Source: Pontibacter actiniarum
GTDB taxonomy: Bacteria > Bacteroidota > Bacteroidia > Cytophagales > Hymenobacteraceae
Direction of reading: 5' to 3'
Length of the DNA: 64,000 nt
NCBI RefSeq assembly: GCF_003585765.1
Contig: NZ_CP021235.1
Span: 1,550,001 to 1,614,000, forward strand
The notes under the pieces were generated by a model. The model made no database searches. It saw only the letters and a program-made list of their open reading frames with translations, and had not been told where the DNA came from. A program made the translations under genes and the position numbers. Positions 1 through 9,808 of this stretch are shown here, piece after piece (position 1 is the stretch's first letter; each line of letters opens with the position of its first letter).

Positions 1-1613
1 AGGCTTCCTTCCACAGCAGGATTTAGCGTGCTGCCGAGTTTCACCAACTCTTCGGTGCTCATGCCATACGCGGTAGCTGGGTTACCCTCTCCTACAGGCA
101 CTTTGGCTTCGGTTAACATGGTGCCTGGATTGAACGTAGCTCCTTCGATAACTTCTCCCTTGGCATCGTAGGCAAGGCTCCCTAAAATAGACGACTGCAC
201 GACCGGTACCGTAGCGTCCGGCTCGTAGGCATCCACATCCGGGCCATCGTTCTTCTGCACATTTCCGGACACAATGGAGTTATACATGTTGACAGTGTTG
301 ATGCCTGACCTTCGGTAAATTCCGCCGCCCGGGCCGGCAATAGTGTTTCCGGTGATGGTGGTGTTGACGATGGTAACCATGTTATTGCTGTACAGCATCA
401 CACCGCCGCCCCCGTTTGCAGAAGTACTGCTGTTTCCGTTGATAAGGCAGTTTACCAGTAGTCCTTTGGAGTTCTCCCTGATGTAGAAAGCGGCACCAAA
501 CGACCGGCCTTTGTTGTCAGCCACCACCGTGTTATACATGTTGATCGTCGCCTCCGGGTAGCCGTGTACCCCAGCTGCGGTTCCGCCTTCATTCTCTCGG
601 ACCTCTGAATCATAGATATGAGCGGTAGACTCGCTGATCCAAACCCCGCCGGCGTTACCCGTTGAGATATTCCCGTTTATTTTGCTGTTCCTGATGGTTA
701 CCACTGACCCGCCAAAAGCATACAGGCCCGCCACGTTCTTATCCGATTTATTATCTACAACCTCGGTATTTAGCACTTCCACAACCGCGTTGCCGATGGT
801 AAGGCCACCGCCATAGTCTCTTCTGAAAGCAGTGCCGTTGATGGTGGCAGAGGTAGTGGCCGCAGCGGCTTTGCCGTCTGTAATTCGTAAGCCCTCCAGC
901 ACCACCTTCTGGCCGTCTGTTTTCGGGGCAGACACCGTGACGACGTGATAGGCCACCCCGCCGCCCGAAAGCACTGTTGTGTGTTGCGCAGGGTTTGCCT
1001 CAGCACCTTCCTCCGCATCGGCTGGATAGCCTCCCTTCAGCCTCACATACTTGCTGACTTCAAAAGTCACATCACCGGCATCGGCAGGGTCGCCACCTGT
1101 TACCGTTACAGTGGGCAGGTAGGCCCCCTCCGCTATGTGAATTGTGTTACCGCTTACCGCTATGGCCAGGGCATTGTCGAGGCTGGTGGCCTCGGCCCAG
1201 GAGTAGCCTTCTCCGGTCGCGCCCTCCTTCACATAGATATCATCCCGGTTGCCTGCCTCCTGCTTAACGGTAATCACTTTCTCCGTCGTGTCGTTTGTCA
1301 TGATTTTGATGGTACCAGTTCGGGCATCCTCCTCATTTGCCTGCACCTGGAAAGCGAGCGTCACCTTGCCTTTCTCGCCACTGGTTTCTTCCAGCACGAT
1401 CCAGTCAGCATCTGTTGCCGCCTGCCACGGTTGGTTCGTCAGGAACACAAGGGCATGCGAACTGCTGGTGTTCGCGACATCGAAGGCTTCGTTCTCCAGG
1501 AGTAACTTTGGCTCAAACGCTTCATCGTCCTCCTTACAACCCGACAGGTTTAGAAGTATAAGGGCTCCACATAAGAACCTTGTGATAAAATGAAGGTGTA
1601 TTTTTCTTTTCAT
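1..1613 (-). CDS. BACON-domain plus parallel beta-helix lipoprotein (C-terminus beyond the window)
   Basis: This reading frame starts at ATG 1613 and is still open at base 1, giving 537 visible residues; the C-terminus lies outside the window. Residues 1-22 form a lipoprotein signal ending in a lipobox (LNLSGC), so the mature protein should be a surface or periplasmic lipoprotein. Residues ~35-125 resemble a BACON domain, with conserved tryptophans, the stretch RTGTIKIM and a closing VKQEAG. The remainder is rich in Asn/Gly/Val repeats typical of right-handed parallel beta-helices (for example GGGIYRRSGINTVNMYNSIV). It is the last visible gene of the SusC/SusD operon, 61 bases after the epimerase-like gene. 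A role in binding or processing the imported glycan is inferred from context only. Confidence 0.75.
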   Translation of the reverse strand, partial: MKRKIHLHFITRFLCGALILLNLSGCKEDDEAFEPKLLLENEAFDVANTSSSHALVFLTNQPWQAATDADWIVLEETSGEKGKVTLAFQVQANEEDARTGTIKIMTNDTTEKVITVKQEAGNRDDIYVKEGATGEGYSWAEATSLDNALAIAVSGNTIHIAEGAYLPTVTVTGGDPADAGDVTFEVSKYVRLKGGYPADAEEGAEANPAQHTTVLSGGGVAYHVVTVSAPKTDGQKVVLEGLRITDGKAAAATTSATINGTAFRRDYGGGLTIGNAVVEVLNTEVVDNKSDKNVAGLYAFGGSVVTIRNSKINGNISTGNAGGVWISESTAHIYDSEVRENEGGTAAGVHGYPEATINMYNTVVADNKGRSFGAAFYIRENSKGLLVNCLINGNSSTSANGGGGVMLYSNNMVTIVNTTITGNTIAGPGGGIYRRSGINTVNMYNSIVSGNVQKNDGPDVDAYEPDATVPVVQSSILGSLAYDAKGEVIEGATFNPGTMLTEAKVPVGEGNPATAYGMSTEELVKLGSTLNPAVEGS

Positions 1614-1674
1614 GGGATTAGGCTGTTTATGCGTCAAAAGCGCCTGCCTTGCAGCGGTGCAGGGCAAACCACGT

Positions 1675-2637
1675 TTACTTGCTGTTGCTGTAGTTTTGGT
1701 AAAGCGACTGGTAGCACGGCATTAGGTCCTTCTCATCCTGATAGGCACTCTCATACATAAAAGGGCCTGTGTACTTCACCTCCTCCAAAGCGCCAAGTAT
1801 GGCCGTCCAGTTGTTCTTGCCCTCGCCTGAGCAAGGGAAAAAATGGTTCTCGGCCGCCCCTGTGCCATCAGCCACATGAATCGTCTTCAGCCGGCTTCCC
1901 ATTGCCTTGATCAGGGTTTCCGGGTTCTTGATATGGTTCATGTCTATAGCGGAATAAATGGTGGTGGGCAGCCTGGAGAAAATCTCCACTGTCTCTTCCA
2001 CGGAGCGCATCAGCGGTCTTTCTCTCCCATTGCCCGCCAGCAACTCGGGGCCCAGCATGTTCTCCAGCACCATGGTGGCGTTGATGGCCTGCACTGCTTC
2101 ATCCAGCGTGGTGGCCGACTTGATCAGCTGGCTTTTGCGCATGTCGCGCTCGTTTAGGCCCAGGTAATAGCTGGGGTGGAAAAGAATGACCTCCGGCTCC
2201 AGTATGCGCAGGAAAGTGATCAACTTTTGATGCATCGCCACTATGTCCTGCCGGTCCGCCTCGCTAACCGTGGAGAGGTCGATGCTCTGGCTGTACGGCA
2301 TGTGCACCGACCATACTTTAATGCCGGCTTCGTCCGCCGCTTTCTTTGCCTCTCTCAGCTTTTGCGTAACCTCCTCATCAGACATCTTGAAGTCTCTCCG
2401 GTCATCCACAAAAAGGCTCATTCCGGAGGCCTCCACATAGCTCACGCCTACAGATTTGGCATATGGGAGTTTCTCTTTTGTGAAATTGCCGATTGGCAGA
2501 CTGTAGCCGACCTTTAAGGGGGCTACCGGTGTTTCTTTAGCAGGCACATCGGGTGTTGGTTCCTCCTTACTGGAGTCGCAGCCGGTAAGGCATAGGGAGC
2601 AGGCAAGTAATATCGCTAGCATTTCGTTTCTTATCAT
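1675..2637 (-). CDS. sugar phosphate isomerase/epimerase-like TIM-barrel lipoprotein
   Basis: This is a 320-residue protein with a lipoprotein signal (ACSLCLTGC), followed by a Pro/Glu-rich linker and a xylose-isomerase-like (AP endonuclease 2) TIM barrel. Candidate metal ligands appear in the expected order: Glu in MVLENM, Asp/His in AIDMNH, His in TIHVADG and Glu in FMYES. The family isomerises or epimerises sugars or sugar derivatives, but a lipid-anchored copy outside the cytoplasm is less usual. It lies 12 bases after SusD and is surely co-transcribed. I infer that it modifies a released sugar in the periplasm or on the cell surface; the substrate cannot be read from the sequence. Confidence 0.75.
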   Translation of the reverse strand: MIRNEMLAILLACSLCLTGCDSSKEEPTPDVPAKETPVAPLKVGYSLPIGNFTKEKLPYAKSVGVSYVEASGMSLFVDDRRDFKMSDEEVTQKLREAKKAADEAGIKVWSVHMPYSQSIDLSTVSEADRQDIVAMHQKLITFLRILEPEVILFHPSYYLGLNERDMRKSQLIKSATTLDEAVQAINATMVLENMLGPELLAGNGRERPLMRSVEETVEIFSRLPTTIYSAIDMNHIKNPETLIKAMGSRLKTIHVADGTGAAENHFFPCSGEGKNNWTAILGALEEVKYTGPFMYESAYQDEKDLMPCYQSLYQNYSNSK

Positions 2638-2649
2638 GGGTTAAAATCC

Positions 2650-4389
2650 TTATTTCCAGTTAGGGTTTTGTTCCAGGTTTGGGTTGAGCCTCAGGTCCTC
2701 GATCGGAATCGGATAGTAATAGTCACGGCTTTCGTCGAAGAAGCCGCCCAGCTGGAACGGGGCCAGGTTGCCGGAGCTACCGTTGGTCAGTGGCCGTTGC
2801 TGCACATTAATAATGGTGGATACCCCCTTCGGTGCGCCTGAGGCGTTTCCGTCATGGAGGTACACATCCGGGGTGCCGTCGTTGTTAAAGTCGTGCGCGC
2901 CAAGCCCTGAGAAGTAGATACCCAGCATCGGTTGCTCTATCTTGTCGCCTTCTTTCCAGCGCATGAGGTCATCCCACCGGAGCCCTTCGTTTAGCATCTC
3001 TATTCTGCGCTCACGGCGGATCTCCAGAATCACCCCTTTGTTGGCTCCCTGGTCTACGTTTGGGTACATGGCTGCCAGGTATGGGTCTGGGTTGGCATTC
3101 GCCTGCGCCAGGATAAGGTGTGGCATGTTCACCCGGTCTCTCAGCCTGTTGATAGTGATGTCAAGGTCGTGCTGTGTGAGTGTCCCGAGCTCGGCTTTGG
3201 CCTCTGCCAGAATCAGCAGGGCTTCTGCATAGCGGAAGATGATGATGTCAAAGTAGGAGGCATTCCATTGGTCTCTGGACGGCAGCGCTTTGATGACCCT
3301 GTACCCTGTGGTAGTGCCGGTCAGGTTTACCGGCTCCGGAGTGTTTTCGCCATAAACGGTGAAGTCAGGGCCGGCGGTGGTCTGTGTCAGGCGCGGGTCG
3401 CGGTTCTGCATTTCCTCATAGAAGCCCATGGTCTCGTAGCCGGGCTGGTCTGTAAACCTGCTGCCGTCTTTCATCAGGTAGCTGTTTATTACATCTTTTG
3501 TGATGCCCCATGCCCCCTGGGTAGGCGCTGTCATGAGGTAGCCCAACTTGTGCTGGCCCAGCTCTGAGTCAAAGTCCCGGGCCAGGATTGTTTCTGTCGC
3601 ATCCTGGTTGTTACGGGCAAAGAGCTCACGGTAAGCCGCGTTCGGACCGCCCGTGGTAAACAGGCTATAGGCGCCGGAGTTTATCAAGGCCTCCGATGCC
3701 TCGGCGGCTTCCTGTAACAGTGTTTCATAGTCTCCGAGGCCGTGGTACTTTCTGAACGTGCCCTCATACAAGGCGATCTTGGCTTTCAGGAGCAGCGCGG
3801 TATACTTGGTGATGCGGTTAAGCTTTACCTCCGCGGGGATGTTCTCAATGGTATAGTTGATGTCCGCCATTACGGAATCGATAACCACTTTACGCGAGTC
3901 GCGCCCTTTGTACAGGTCAGGGTCTCCGGCCTCCAGCACTTTGCTGTACCAGGGCACATCGCCGAACCGCTTTACCTTCTCAAAATAAAAGTAAGCCCTG
4001 AAGAAGCGGGCAATGCCGCCATACTTCCGTTTTGCCGCCTCATCGGGCACACGCTGGTAGTTCTGCAGAAAGAAGTTAATGTCCCGCAGATAGCCCCAGG
4101 ACCAGCCCCCACTGCCGCGGGTGGTAGGCACAATGCGGCCACCCCTTACCCTTTCTGAGGCGATCAGGGGGAGGATGTTGTCGGAGGCGTTATCCTCCGT
4201 GTACACCTCGGTGGTGGGCAGCATCGTGTAAAATGCGTTTGTGGCTACTTCCAGGTCGGTAGCCGTTTTAAAGAAGAATTCTGCATCCACTTTATCCTTG
4301 GGAGGGCGGTCGAGAAAGTCTTTCTCACAGGCAGAGAACAAGACCGCTAAAAGCGCGAAAACGGATGTAAGGTATGTTCTGTTCATCAT
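2650..4389 (-). CDS. SusD/RagB family nutrient-binding outer-membrane lipoprotein
   Basis: This is a 579-residue SusD-like protein, close to the usual family length. The signal ends in LLAVLFSAC and is followed by EKDFLDRPPKDKVD, the typical SusD start after the lipid-anchor cysteine. The middle holds the tetratricopeptide-like helices that pack on SusC (RAYFYFEKVKRFGDVPW, a family signature). The C-terminus ends in YYYPIPIEDLRLNPNLEQNPNW, also characteristic. SusD acts as the lid on the SusC channel at the cell surface and binds oligosaccharide or another nutrient. The gene is 23 bases downstream of the SusC gene. No substrate can be assigned, because no polysaccharide-degrading enzyme lies in this window. 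Confidence 0.95.
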   Translation of the reverse strand: MMNRTYLTSVFALLAVLFSACEKDFLDRPPKDKVDAEFFFKTATDLEVATNAFYTMLPTTEVYTEDNASDNILPLIASERVRGGRIVPTTRGSGGWSWGYLRDINFFLQNYQRVPDEAAKRKYGGIARFFRAYFYFEKVKRFGDVPWYSKVLEAGDPDLYKGRDSRKVVIDSVMADINYTIENIPAEVKLNRITKYTALLLKAKIALYEGTFRKYHGLGDYETLLQEAAEASEALINSGAYSLFTTGGPNAAYRELFARNNQDATETILARDFDSELGQHKLGYLMTAPTQGAWGITKDVINSYLMKDGSRFTDQPGYETMGFYEEMQNRDPRLTQTTAGPDFTVYGENTPEPVNLTGTTTGYRVIKALPSRDQWNASYFDIIIFRYAEALLILAEAKAELGTLTQHDLDITINRLRDRVNMPHLILAQANANPDPYLAAMYPNVDQGANKGVILEIRRERRIEMLNEGLRWDDLMRWKEGDKIEQPMLGIYFSGLGAHDFNNDGTPDVYLHDGNASGAPKGVSTIINVQQRPLTNGSSGNLAPFQLGGFFDESRDYYYPIPIEDLRLNPNLEQNPNWK

Positions 4390-4412
4390 TGCTATAAAGT
4401 CTTCAGGGTGAG

Positions 4413-7400
4413 TTACAGGGTCACGTTAATACCCATGGAGTACGTTTTGCCCATCGGGTACGAGCGGAGGTCTGCTCTGTTGACAGCGTCTCCGGGGTTA
4501 GAGTAGTCGATGGCCGAGCCTGCCTGCTCCGGGTCAATGTATTTGGTCAGGTTTCCGAAGCGCCAGGTAAACAGGTTCTCGCCGCTTAAGTACACCCGCA
4601 GCTTTTTAATGCTGGCTCTGGATGTGAGCGCCTCCGGCAAAGTATAGCCGAGCGTCAGGTTCTTCACGCGCAGGTAGCCGATGTTCTCCAGGTAATAATC
4701 GTTCATCTCGTTCAGGGAGCGGCCACTGTTCAGGGCGGCGTACCCGCGCTCAATCTGCGGGTACCTGTTGCCCGGAGTCTCCGGTGTCCAGGCATTGTCT
4801 ACCAGGTCTTTTCTCAGGAAGGATAAATAAGGCCGTTGGTAGGTTCCCCAGTAAATGTCTCCCGTCGGGTACCAGTTCTGCTTGGCAACACCAGCCCCCG
4901 CAACGGAAAGGTCGAGGCCCTTCCAGCTTGCGCTCACGTTAAAGCCAAAGGGGAATTTCGGCATGGCGTTACCGATGGGCTGCAGGTCGCCGTGGTCTTC
5001 CAAAGTATAGTTTCCCCTGTCTATTCTGCCGTCGCCGTCCACATCCACATACTTGATATCGCCTGCGCGAAGCTGGTTCCAGTCGTTGTTCTGCACCACG
5101 TTCAGGATGTAGTTGTACACGTTGCCGAGGCTGTTGGAGGGGTTCACGAAAGAATTCTGGTAAGCGATAGCCTCCTCATCCGACTGAAACTGGCCGTCTA
5201 CGTGGTAGCCCCAGATCTGGCCCAGCTCCTGCCCTTCCCAGTAAGAGCTCATCAGGCCGTTCGGGTTATCGAATTTGGTGATGGTGCCTTTAAAGTTCGT
5301 TACACTGGCCGTGGCGCGCACCGCCAGCGGGGAGCCGACCACCTCAAAGCTGTTGTTATACCCCAGGCTCAGGTCGAAGCCCCGGTTACGGAGAGAGGCC
5401 AGGTTCTCCTTTGGTTCAGTAGCGCCGAACACACCCGGCAGCGGTGTTCCCGGCAAATACATGTCTTCTGTGTCCTTCTGGTACACGTCGATGGAGGCCG
5501 TCAGCCTGTTCCGGAAGAAGCCCATGTCTGCCCCGAAATTGATGGTGCTGGTGGTTTCCCAGCTGACCACCTTTGGAAGGGGAGCCGGGGCACCGGCGTA
5601 AATAATTTGCTGCCCCCCGTCGAGCCACTCAGACCGGCCAATACTCATCGTCTGCTGGAAGGTATTGGTGCTGATGTTCTGGTTGCCCAGCGAGCCGTAG
5701 GAGGCCCGCAGCTTTAAGAAGCTGAAGGTATTCTCAATAGGCTGCCAAAAGCTTTCCCGATTTACCTGCCAGCCTACAGACACGGATGGGAACCAGCCCC
5801 ACCTGCTTTCCGAAGGAAAACGTGAAGAGCCGTCGTAGCGCGCATTCACCTCCAGCAGGTACCTGGCATCATAGTCATAGTTAAAGCGGCCGAAGTACCC
5901 CTGCACGGCCCATAGTTCCGACGAACCGTCAGCGGTCATCAGCTCGGTGCCCAGGGCCAGGTTCGCCAGGTCTCTAATCAGCAGGCCTCCCTGCTGCGCG
6001 AGTACGCGGTCGCGCTCAAACTCCTCCTGGTTAAAGCCCGCCATCACTTTGATGTTGTTTTTGGCTCCCAGGTTCAGGGAGTAGGTGCCGTAGGCATTCA
6101 GAGCGTTATAGTAGTCTCGCCAGCGGTACTCGCTGAGGCGGTTTACGCCCACGGTCTGCAGGTCCATCCGCGCCCCCGTCAGATACTCAAACTCGTTGAG
6201 GCGGTAGGTTCTGGCAGTGTTGGTAATTCTGTTGCTGTAGTTAAAGTTAAGCTCCAGGTTCTCCAGCGGAGTGGCTCTGGCCCTGAAGGTGTTGGTAAAC
6301 TCTTCGGTGTTGAAGCGCTGCCAGTTTTGGGCATCCTCCATCGCGGCCGGGCCGCCCTGCCCGTACAGGTCAAACGGCTTTCCGTCTACCTTATTCGGCA
6401 GGAACGGGAACAGCTGGTACCAGGTGGTCGTGCTCCAGATGCCGCCGTAGCCGTTACGGTAGCCACCGAAGTCCTCTTCTTTGTCGTGGTTGAACAGGAT
6501 GTTGTCGGAGAGCTCCAGCCATTTCGTCGGCTTAAAGCTCACGTTGGCTTTCAGGTTGTAGCGATCCATGCCTGCGTCGGCAATGTTATTGATCGTCTCT
6601 CTTTCGAAAACTCTGCCCGAGAGGTAGCCCTTTATCTTGTCGCTGCCCCCGGACACCGAGATGTTGTGCATGTTGGAGTACTGGTATTTCTTGAACAGGT
6701 AGTCGTACCAGTTGGTCTTGTAAAAGAACTTGTAGGTGCCATTAGGCTGTAGCTCGTGGAAAGGCTCTATCTCGCCGTTGGCCACCATCCGAATCGCTTC
6801 CCAATCCAACTCGTTGTAGCCCGTGTAGCTGGTTCCGTTGTAACCAAAAAGGGCGGCATCCACCGTCTTGCCGTACACATAAGGGTCGGAGATGTAGTCG
6901 GTGCGGGTGGTGGGCGTGGTCCAGCCGAAGTTGTTGGTATAATTCACCACCATTTCGCCAGCCTTGCCTGTCTTGGTGGTGATCAAGATCACGCCAAAGG
7001 CACCTCTTGCCCCGTAGATTGCGGCGGAGGCGGCATCTTTCAGCACGGTCACGCTTTCGATATCCTGCGGGTTAACGCGGGTCAGGTTGCCCTCAATGCC
7101 GTCGATAAGCACGAGCAGGCCGCCGCCGTTAATGGAGTTAAAGCCCCTGATGTTGATGTCAGGCGTGGCTGTCGGGTCACCGGAGTTCATCTGGATGTTT
7201 AAGCCGGGCAGCAGGCCCTGCAAAGAGCTGGTGATGTCTGCGGAAGGGCGCAAGGCAATGTCTTCGGCATTCACCTGATCAACCGCACCGGTCAGGTTCG
7301 CTTTCTTCTGCGTGCCATAGCCTACGACTACCACCTCTTCCAGCGCCTTGGTATCTTCTGCAAGGGTTACGTTTATAATTGCCCGCCCGTTGGTTTCAAC

Positions 7401-7961
7401 CTCCTGGGCCTGAAAGCCGATGTAGGAGAAGACAAGCGTACCGGCACCGCCTGGCACACCGATGGAGAAATTTCCTTCCGCGTCTGTTGAGGTTCCTTTG
7501 CTGGTTCCCTTCAGCACAACGGTTACGCCGGGCAGGCCAACGCCATCCTTATCGGTTACCTTTCCGCTTACAGCCACCTCCTCCTGCCGCTGCCGGGCAG
7601 GGGCAGGTTTTACCACAATGGTATTTTCCACCAGGCTGTACGTTAGCGGCTGGTTCTTGAAACACACCGCCAGCACGTGCTCCAGCGAGGCATCCTTTAG
7701 CTCAAGGGTCACCGGCCGGGCTTTCTCCAGCAGTTCATCGTTGTACAGGAAAAGGTAGCCGCTCTGTTTGCTGATGGCTTTGAAGACCTTTTCGAGGGAG
7801 GCATTCTGCTCATGAATGGAAATACCCTGTGAGAAGCCGTAGGCGTGCGCCTGCAGGTAGGTCACGAGCAAGGCAAAAACCACAAGCCTCCTGGCCGGCA
7901 ACATCCGGTACAGAAGCGCGCGAAGCCCCCTACCGCTCTTGCGTAGTATATGTTGTTTCAT
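4413..7961 (-). CDS. SusC/RagA TonB-linked receptor with N-terminal STN signalling domain
   Basis: This is a 1182-residue outer-membrane receptor. After a signal peptide (to ~residue 45) comes an STN (secretin/TonB N-terminal) domain, ~residues 47-115. Then follow a carboxypeptidase-regulatory-like fold (~130-205, GKVTDKDGVGLPGVTVVLKG), the plug (~215-330, with VVVGYGTQKK and VLKDAASAAIYGARGA), and a 22-strand SusC barrel ending in MGINVTL. The STN domain marks a transducer type that contacts a FecR anti-sigma factor across the inner membrane, and fecR lies 129 bases upstream on the same strand. Such receptors sense their own substrate and raise transcription through an ECF sigma factor. That loop may be broken here by the amber codon in the sigma gene. 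Confidence 0.95.
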   Translation of the reverse strand: MKQHILRKSGRGLRALLYRMLPARRLVVFALLVTYLQAHAYGFSQGISIHEQNASLEKVFKAISKQSGYLFLYNDELLEKARPVTLELKDASLEHVLAVCFKNQPLTYSLVENTIVVKPAPARQRQEEVAVSGKVTDKDGVGLPGVTVVLKGTSKGTSTDAEGNFSIGVPGGAGTLVFSYIGFQAQEVETNGRAIINVTLAEDTKALEEVVVVGYGTQKKANLTGAVDQVNAEDIALRPSADITSSLQGLLPGLNIQMNSGDPTATPDINIRGFNSINGGGLLVLIDGIEGNLTRVNPQDIESVTVLKDAASAAIYGARGAFGVILITTKTGKAGEMVVNYTNNFGWTTPTTRTDYISDPYVYGKTVDAALFGYNGTSYTGYNELDWEAIRMVANGEIEPFHELQPNGTYKFFYKTNWYDYLFKKYQYSNMHNISVSGGSDKIKGYLSGRVFERETINNIADAGMDRYNLKANVSFKPTKWLELSDNILFNHDKEEDFGGYRNGYGGIWSTTTWYQLFPFLPNKVDGKPFDLYGQGGPAAMEDAQNWQRFNTEEFTNTFRARATPLENLELNFNYSNRITNTARTYRLNEFEYLTGARMDLQTVGVNRLSEYRWRDYYNALNAYGTYSLNLGAKNNIKVMAGFNQEEFERDRVLAQQGGLLIRDLANLALGTELMTADGSSELWAVQGYFGRFNYDYDARYLLEVNARYDGSSRFPSESRWGWFPSVSVGWQVNRESFWQPIENTFSFLKLRASYGSLGNQNISTNTFQQTMSIGRSEWLDGGQQIIYAGAPAPLPKVVSWETTSTINFGADMGFFRNRLTASIDVYQKDTEDMYLPGTPLPGVFGATEPKENLASLRNRGFDLSLGYNNSFEVVGSPLAVRATASVTNFKGTITKFDNPNGLMSSYWEGQELGQIWGYHVDGQFQSDEEAIAYQNSFVNPSNSLGNVYNYILNVVQNNDWNQLRAGDIKYVDVDGDGRIDRGNYTLEDHGDLQPIGNAMPKFPFGFNVSASWKGLDLSVAGAGVAKQNWYPTGDIYWGTYQRPYLSFLRKDLVDNAWTPETPGNRYPQIERGYAALNSGRSLNEMNDYYLENIGYLRVKNLTLGYTLPEALTSRASIKKLRVYLSGENLFTWRFGNLTKYIDPEQAGSAIDYSNPGDAVNRADLRSYPMGKTYSMGINVTL

Positions 7962-8090
7962 AAAAGAAGGGTGTTTGGGTAAGTATGTTAAGTCTTATGT
8001 TAAATGGCCCATACTGGCGTTTCATCCGACACGCTCTGCGAGGCATGCCGCAGCCGTGGCCCCGCATCCCGTGAATGGCTTCTGGCCCTC

Positions 8091-9287
8091 TCATTCCTTA
8101 GTTGAGACCGTAACCTTTCTCCCTTCGGCTTTAAACCGGGTGGAGCCTGTCAGCTCCAGCATCTCCAATACTTTAGCCAGCGGCGTATTGCGGGAGATGA
8201 TGCCGGAGAAGTGCTTGGAAGGCATTTCCTCGCCGTAGGCTACCTCTATGCCGTACCACCTCTCCAGTTGCCTCATCACAGTGGCGATTTCTGCCTTTTT
8301 GAAGTAAAACAGCCCGTTCTTCCAGGCCACCGCCTCGTCCACGTCCACCTCTTTGAGCAGAATCTCCTCTCCTATATTGGCTTGCTGGCCGGGTGCCATA
8401 AGCTTGCTCCTGTTGCCGTTCCCGACCTTTACCGACCCTTCCAGCAGCGTGGCCGTGATATTCCCTTCGTTGGGGTAAGCCATTATGTTGAAGTGCGTTC
8501 CCAGCACCTCCACCGTGGCCTTGTGCAGGTGTACCCGGAATGGCTGTTGCTGCTTTTTAGCTACTTCGAAGTAGGCCTCCCCGGTCAGCTCCACCACGCG
8601 CTCCTTCCCTGCAAAGGCTGATGGGAAATGCAGCGTAGATGCGGAGTTGAGCCATACTTTGCTGCCGTCTGGCAGCAGGATCTGGTACTGCCCGCCCACA
8701 GGGGTCGAGATGGTGTTGAAAAAGACCTGGCTGCTGCTGTTCTCGGCTATCTCAAAGGTTAGCAAACCGTCCTGCTTCGAGACTTTTACCCCCTGCTCCT
8801 CCCGTACCGTACCGTTGGGCATCTCCTCCAGCATAAAGACAGCGCCATCGCTGGTTGTCAGCATCGCTTTGTCTCCCCCTGGAAGTATGTCCGCTGCTTG
8901 CTGCTCCTGTACCTCCGCGGCTACAGCCTGTTGCTGATCATGCGTTCTTACCCGTGCCTGGTACAGTACCAGTGCCGCACAAAGTATAAATGCAATGGCC
9001 GCTGCGTACCTCCAGAGCGTGGTGCTTCTCCAGAAGCTTCTCTGCTCTTCCTGGGCTACTGTCTGGGAGGCAATCCGTTGCCAGGCCTGCTCTGTGTCTA
9101 GAGACGAGAAGAAGCGAAGTTCGTCCTCAAGTGCCTTTTCGTCTCTGACCTTATCAAAGAAGCGCCGGTTTTCCTCCGTCTCCTGTACCCACTGCGCCAG
9201 CTCTTCCTCCTCCAATGGCGTTAACTCGCCTTGCAGGTACCTGAGCAGAAGGTCGGCGCTGTTGTATTGCTTTTGGTTGTTCTCCAT
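8091..9287 (-). CDS. FecR-family anti-sigma factor
   Basis: This is a 398-residue protein. I start it at ATG 9287 (MENNQKQYNSADLLLRYL), because the upstream in-frame extension is low-complexity and unlike the family. Residues 1-85 form the cytoplasmic anti-sigma part, with the ELTPLEEEELAQWV motif. One membrane helix follows (~91-110). The periplasmic FecR domain (~130-290) contains the signature TPVGGQYQILLPDGSKVWLNS, and a DUF4974-type domain ends the protein. The family holds an ECF sigma factor inactive until the STN domain of a loaded SusC receptor signals. The gene is divergent from the sigma gene (9809, plus) and upstream of SusC, the standard arrangement in Bacteroidota. Confidence 0.92.
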   Translation of the reverse strand: MENNQKQYNSADLLLRYLQGELTPLEEEELAQWVQETEENRRFFDKVRDEKALEDELRFFSSLDTEQAWQRIASQTVAQEEQRSFWRSTTLWRYAAAIAFILCAALVLYQARVRTHDQQQAVAAEVQEQQAADILPGGDKAMLTTSDGAVFMLEEMPNGTVREEQGVKVSKQDGLLTFEIAENSSSQVFFNTISTPVGGQYQILLPDGSKVWLNSASTLHFPSAFAGKERVVELTGEAYFEVAKKQQQPFRVHLHKATVEVLGTHFNIMAYPNEGNITATLLEGSVKVGNGNRSKLMAPGQQANIGEEILLKEVDVDEAVAWKNGLFYFKKAEIATVMRQLERWYGIEVAYGEEMPSKHFSGIISRNTPLAKVLEMLELTGSTRFKAEGRKVTVSTKE

Positions 9288-9339
9288 AGTGGCTTCGTTG
9301 AAGTAAAGACACCTTGGAAGGAAAAAGGGGTGAAAAGAA

Positions 9340-9356
9340 TCTGAAATATTTTCAGA
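9340..9356. promoter_or_regulatory. 17-bp dyad in the fecR/sigma intergenic region
   Basis: Two perfect 7-base arms (TCTGAAA and TTTCAGA) are separated by TAT, 53 bases upstream of fecR. It may be an operator or an mRNA 5' hairpin. No known consensus is recognised. Confidence 0.3.
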
Positions 9357-9660
9357 AATACATACATAATAATAGAGAAGGCACTGGCTTGGAAGGTTTG
9401 CCAACGCTGTAGCCCAGATAGGAGCAGCAGATTTCCTGCGTTGCCTTTCCCTTAACCGAAAAGTAACATTAAGTTAACCCGCCTGGTTGGCCAGCAAAAT
9501 GGTTTTAGCAATAGCTTTGGGCTTCGAAACAAAGGTTAGGAAGGAACAGAACAAAGCGAGCAATAGCACAGTGACACAGCAGCTAAGCTATATAATAGTG
9601 GCAACAGCAATTTCAACTGAGCGAGCGCTTACTTTCAAACAAAACTTACGTTTTGTTATG

Positions 9661-9691
9661 TTTGATTATGCTGGCTTTCTTTGTATGTTTA
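9661..9691 (+). promoter_or_regulatory. putative housekeeping promoter of the ECF sigma gene
   Basis: A -33 element TTTG (9661-9664), a 19-base spacer and a -7 element TATGTTTA (9684-9691) match the Bacteroidota pattern TTG-N19-TAnnTTTG except for the last base. It would start transcription near 9698, about 110 bases upstream of ATG 9809. The rest of the 521-bp gap (9288-9808) shows only the dyad at 9340 and an open frame without protein-like composition. Confidence 0.4.
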
Positions 9692-9808
9692 TCAGACGAA
9701 GGCATTATTTATACTTGACATCAAGGGCATCGCTGCGTTGCCACCTAAAGTATATGCCTTCGCCTGGGTTAGCCATAGCCATATTTACTATTCTTAAAGT
9801 ATCAAAAG

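Noticed and set aside
945..1505. 186-codon plus-strand open frame opposite the BACON/beta-helix gene
   Set aside because: The minus strand has a coherent lipoprotein with domain motifs over the same bases; the plus frame is its antisense shadow.
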